15,037 nt of DNA, from positions 1-15,037 of the forward strand of contig JABJJH010000019.1 in the NCBI GenBank assembly GCA_018660965.1. Reading direction: 5' to 3'. Of this stretch, positions 14,693 to 15,037 are shown one piece after another (position 1 is the stretch's first letter; every line of letters begins with the position of its first letter). A program made the position numbers and the translations under genes. This DNA is from Rhodospirillaceae bacterium (GTDB lineage: Bacteria; Pseudomonadota; Alphaproteobacteria; UBA8366; GCA-2717185). The notes beneath the pieces are model-generated. The model searched no databases. It saw nothing but the letters and a program-made list of their open reading frames with translations, and was not told the DNA's origin.

Positions 14693-15037
14693 TTATCCCC
14701 GCTCCAAAAGATCAAGCAAATATTCCCCATACCCGCTTTTGGTCAAGGGCTCGGCCAGGGCGCGAAGGGTTTTATTATCGACCCAGCCCTGCCGCCATGC
14801 GATTTCCTCGACACAACCAATTTTGTAACCCTGTCGGCGTTCAATCGTCGCAATATAGTTGGTCGCATCCAACAGCGAATCATGGGTTCCCGTATCAAAC
14901 CATGCGTACCCGCGTCCAAGTGTCTGCACGTTCAAGGCCTGTCGTTGAAGGTAGGCTTCATTGACCGAGGTTATTTCCAGTTCCCCGCGCGCCGATGGTT
15001 TAATGGTCTTCACGATGTCGATGATGTCTTCGTCGTA
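14693..15037 (-). CDS. rfbA: Glucose-1-phosphate thymidylyltransferase, C-terminal part (5' end outside window)
   Basis: The last 114 residues are visible, entering from the right edge as YDEDIIDIVKTIKPSARGELEIT in frame; a Met at 15013 is internal and not the start. KPSARGELEITSVN, GRGYAWFDTGTHDSLLDA and the ending KSGYGEYLLDLL are the well-conserved C-terminal parts of RmlA. The enzyme joins glucose-1-phosphate and dTTP to dTDP-glucose, the first step to dTDP-L-rhamnose, and is normally feedback-inhibited by that product. It is the first visible gene of rfbA-rfbC-rfbD. The rfbB dehydratase, needed for the second step, is expected further right. Confidence 0.95.
   Translation of the reverse strand, partial: YDEDIIDIVKTIKPSARGELEITSVNEAYLQRQALNVQTLGRGYAWFDTGTHDSLLDATNYIATIERRQGYKIGCVEEIAWRQGWVDNKTLRALAEPLTKSGYGEYLLDLLERG

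Noticed and set aside
1..15037. CRISPR array, tRNA or rRNA genes, insertion sequence or phage genes
   Set aside because: No regularly spaced repeats, cloverleaf-like sequences, transposase, integrase or terminal repeats were found on reading both strands.

Overview
The window looks like a piece of an alphaproteobacterial chromosome, probably a free-living Rhodospirillales-type organism. This rests on the GC-rich coding style with long antisense shadow ORFs, an FNR/FixK-type box of the form common in alphaproteobacteria, and the mix of CoA-based catabolic genes with a dTDP-rhamnose operon. It is an inference from style and content, not from a database match.

Left part (1-2218, all minus strand): a NIPSNAP-family protein, an atypical acyl-CoA dehydrogenase-family protein and a MoxR/CoxD-like AAA+ ATPase that runs off the left edge. 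They lie head to tail and probably form one transcription unit. Next, on the plus strand (2325-2821), is a very short protein resembling a phosphoglycosyl (sugar) transferase. It has lost the catalytic Asp-Glu pair and lies behind a near-perfect FNR-type box.

Middle part (2833-12670): a catabolic-looking block. Two 353-residue paralogous luciferase-like (LLM, possibly F420-dependent) oxidoreductases are transcribed divergently from a 193-bp spacer. Rightwards follow an acyl-CoA synthetase, a phytanoyl-CoA dioxygenase-family enzyme and an N-formylglutamate amidohydrolase-family enzyme, all tightly packed. Then come a short-chain dehydrogenase, a class III (CaiB/BaiF) CoA-transferase and a TauD/TfdA-type 2-oxoglutarate dioxygenase. 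A third LLM oxidoreductase from a different subfamily faces them on the minus strand. Together these could activate an unknown acid to its CoA ester, hydroxylate it, oxidise an alcohol or flavin-accessible group, release an amide or formyl group and recycle CoA. The substrate cannot be read from the sequence.

Right part (12902-15037): an unrecognised 82-residue protein, then a minus-strand rfbA-rfbC-rfbD operon for dTDP-L-rhamnose. rfbA is cut by the right edge and rfbB is not in the window. No tRNA, rRNA, CRISPR array, transposase or integrase was seen. No gene-free stretch exceeds 300 bases; the longest (12671-12901) holds only a 10-bp palindrome.
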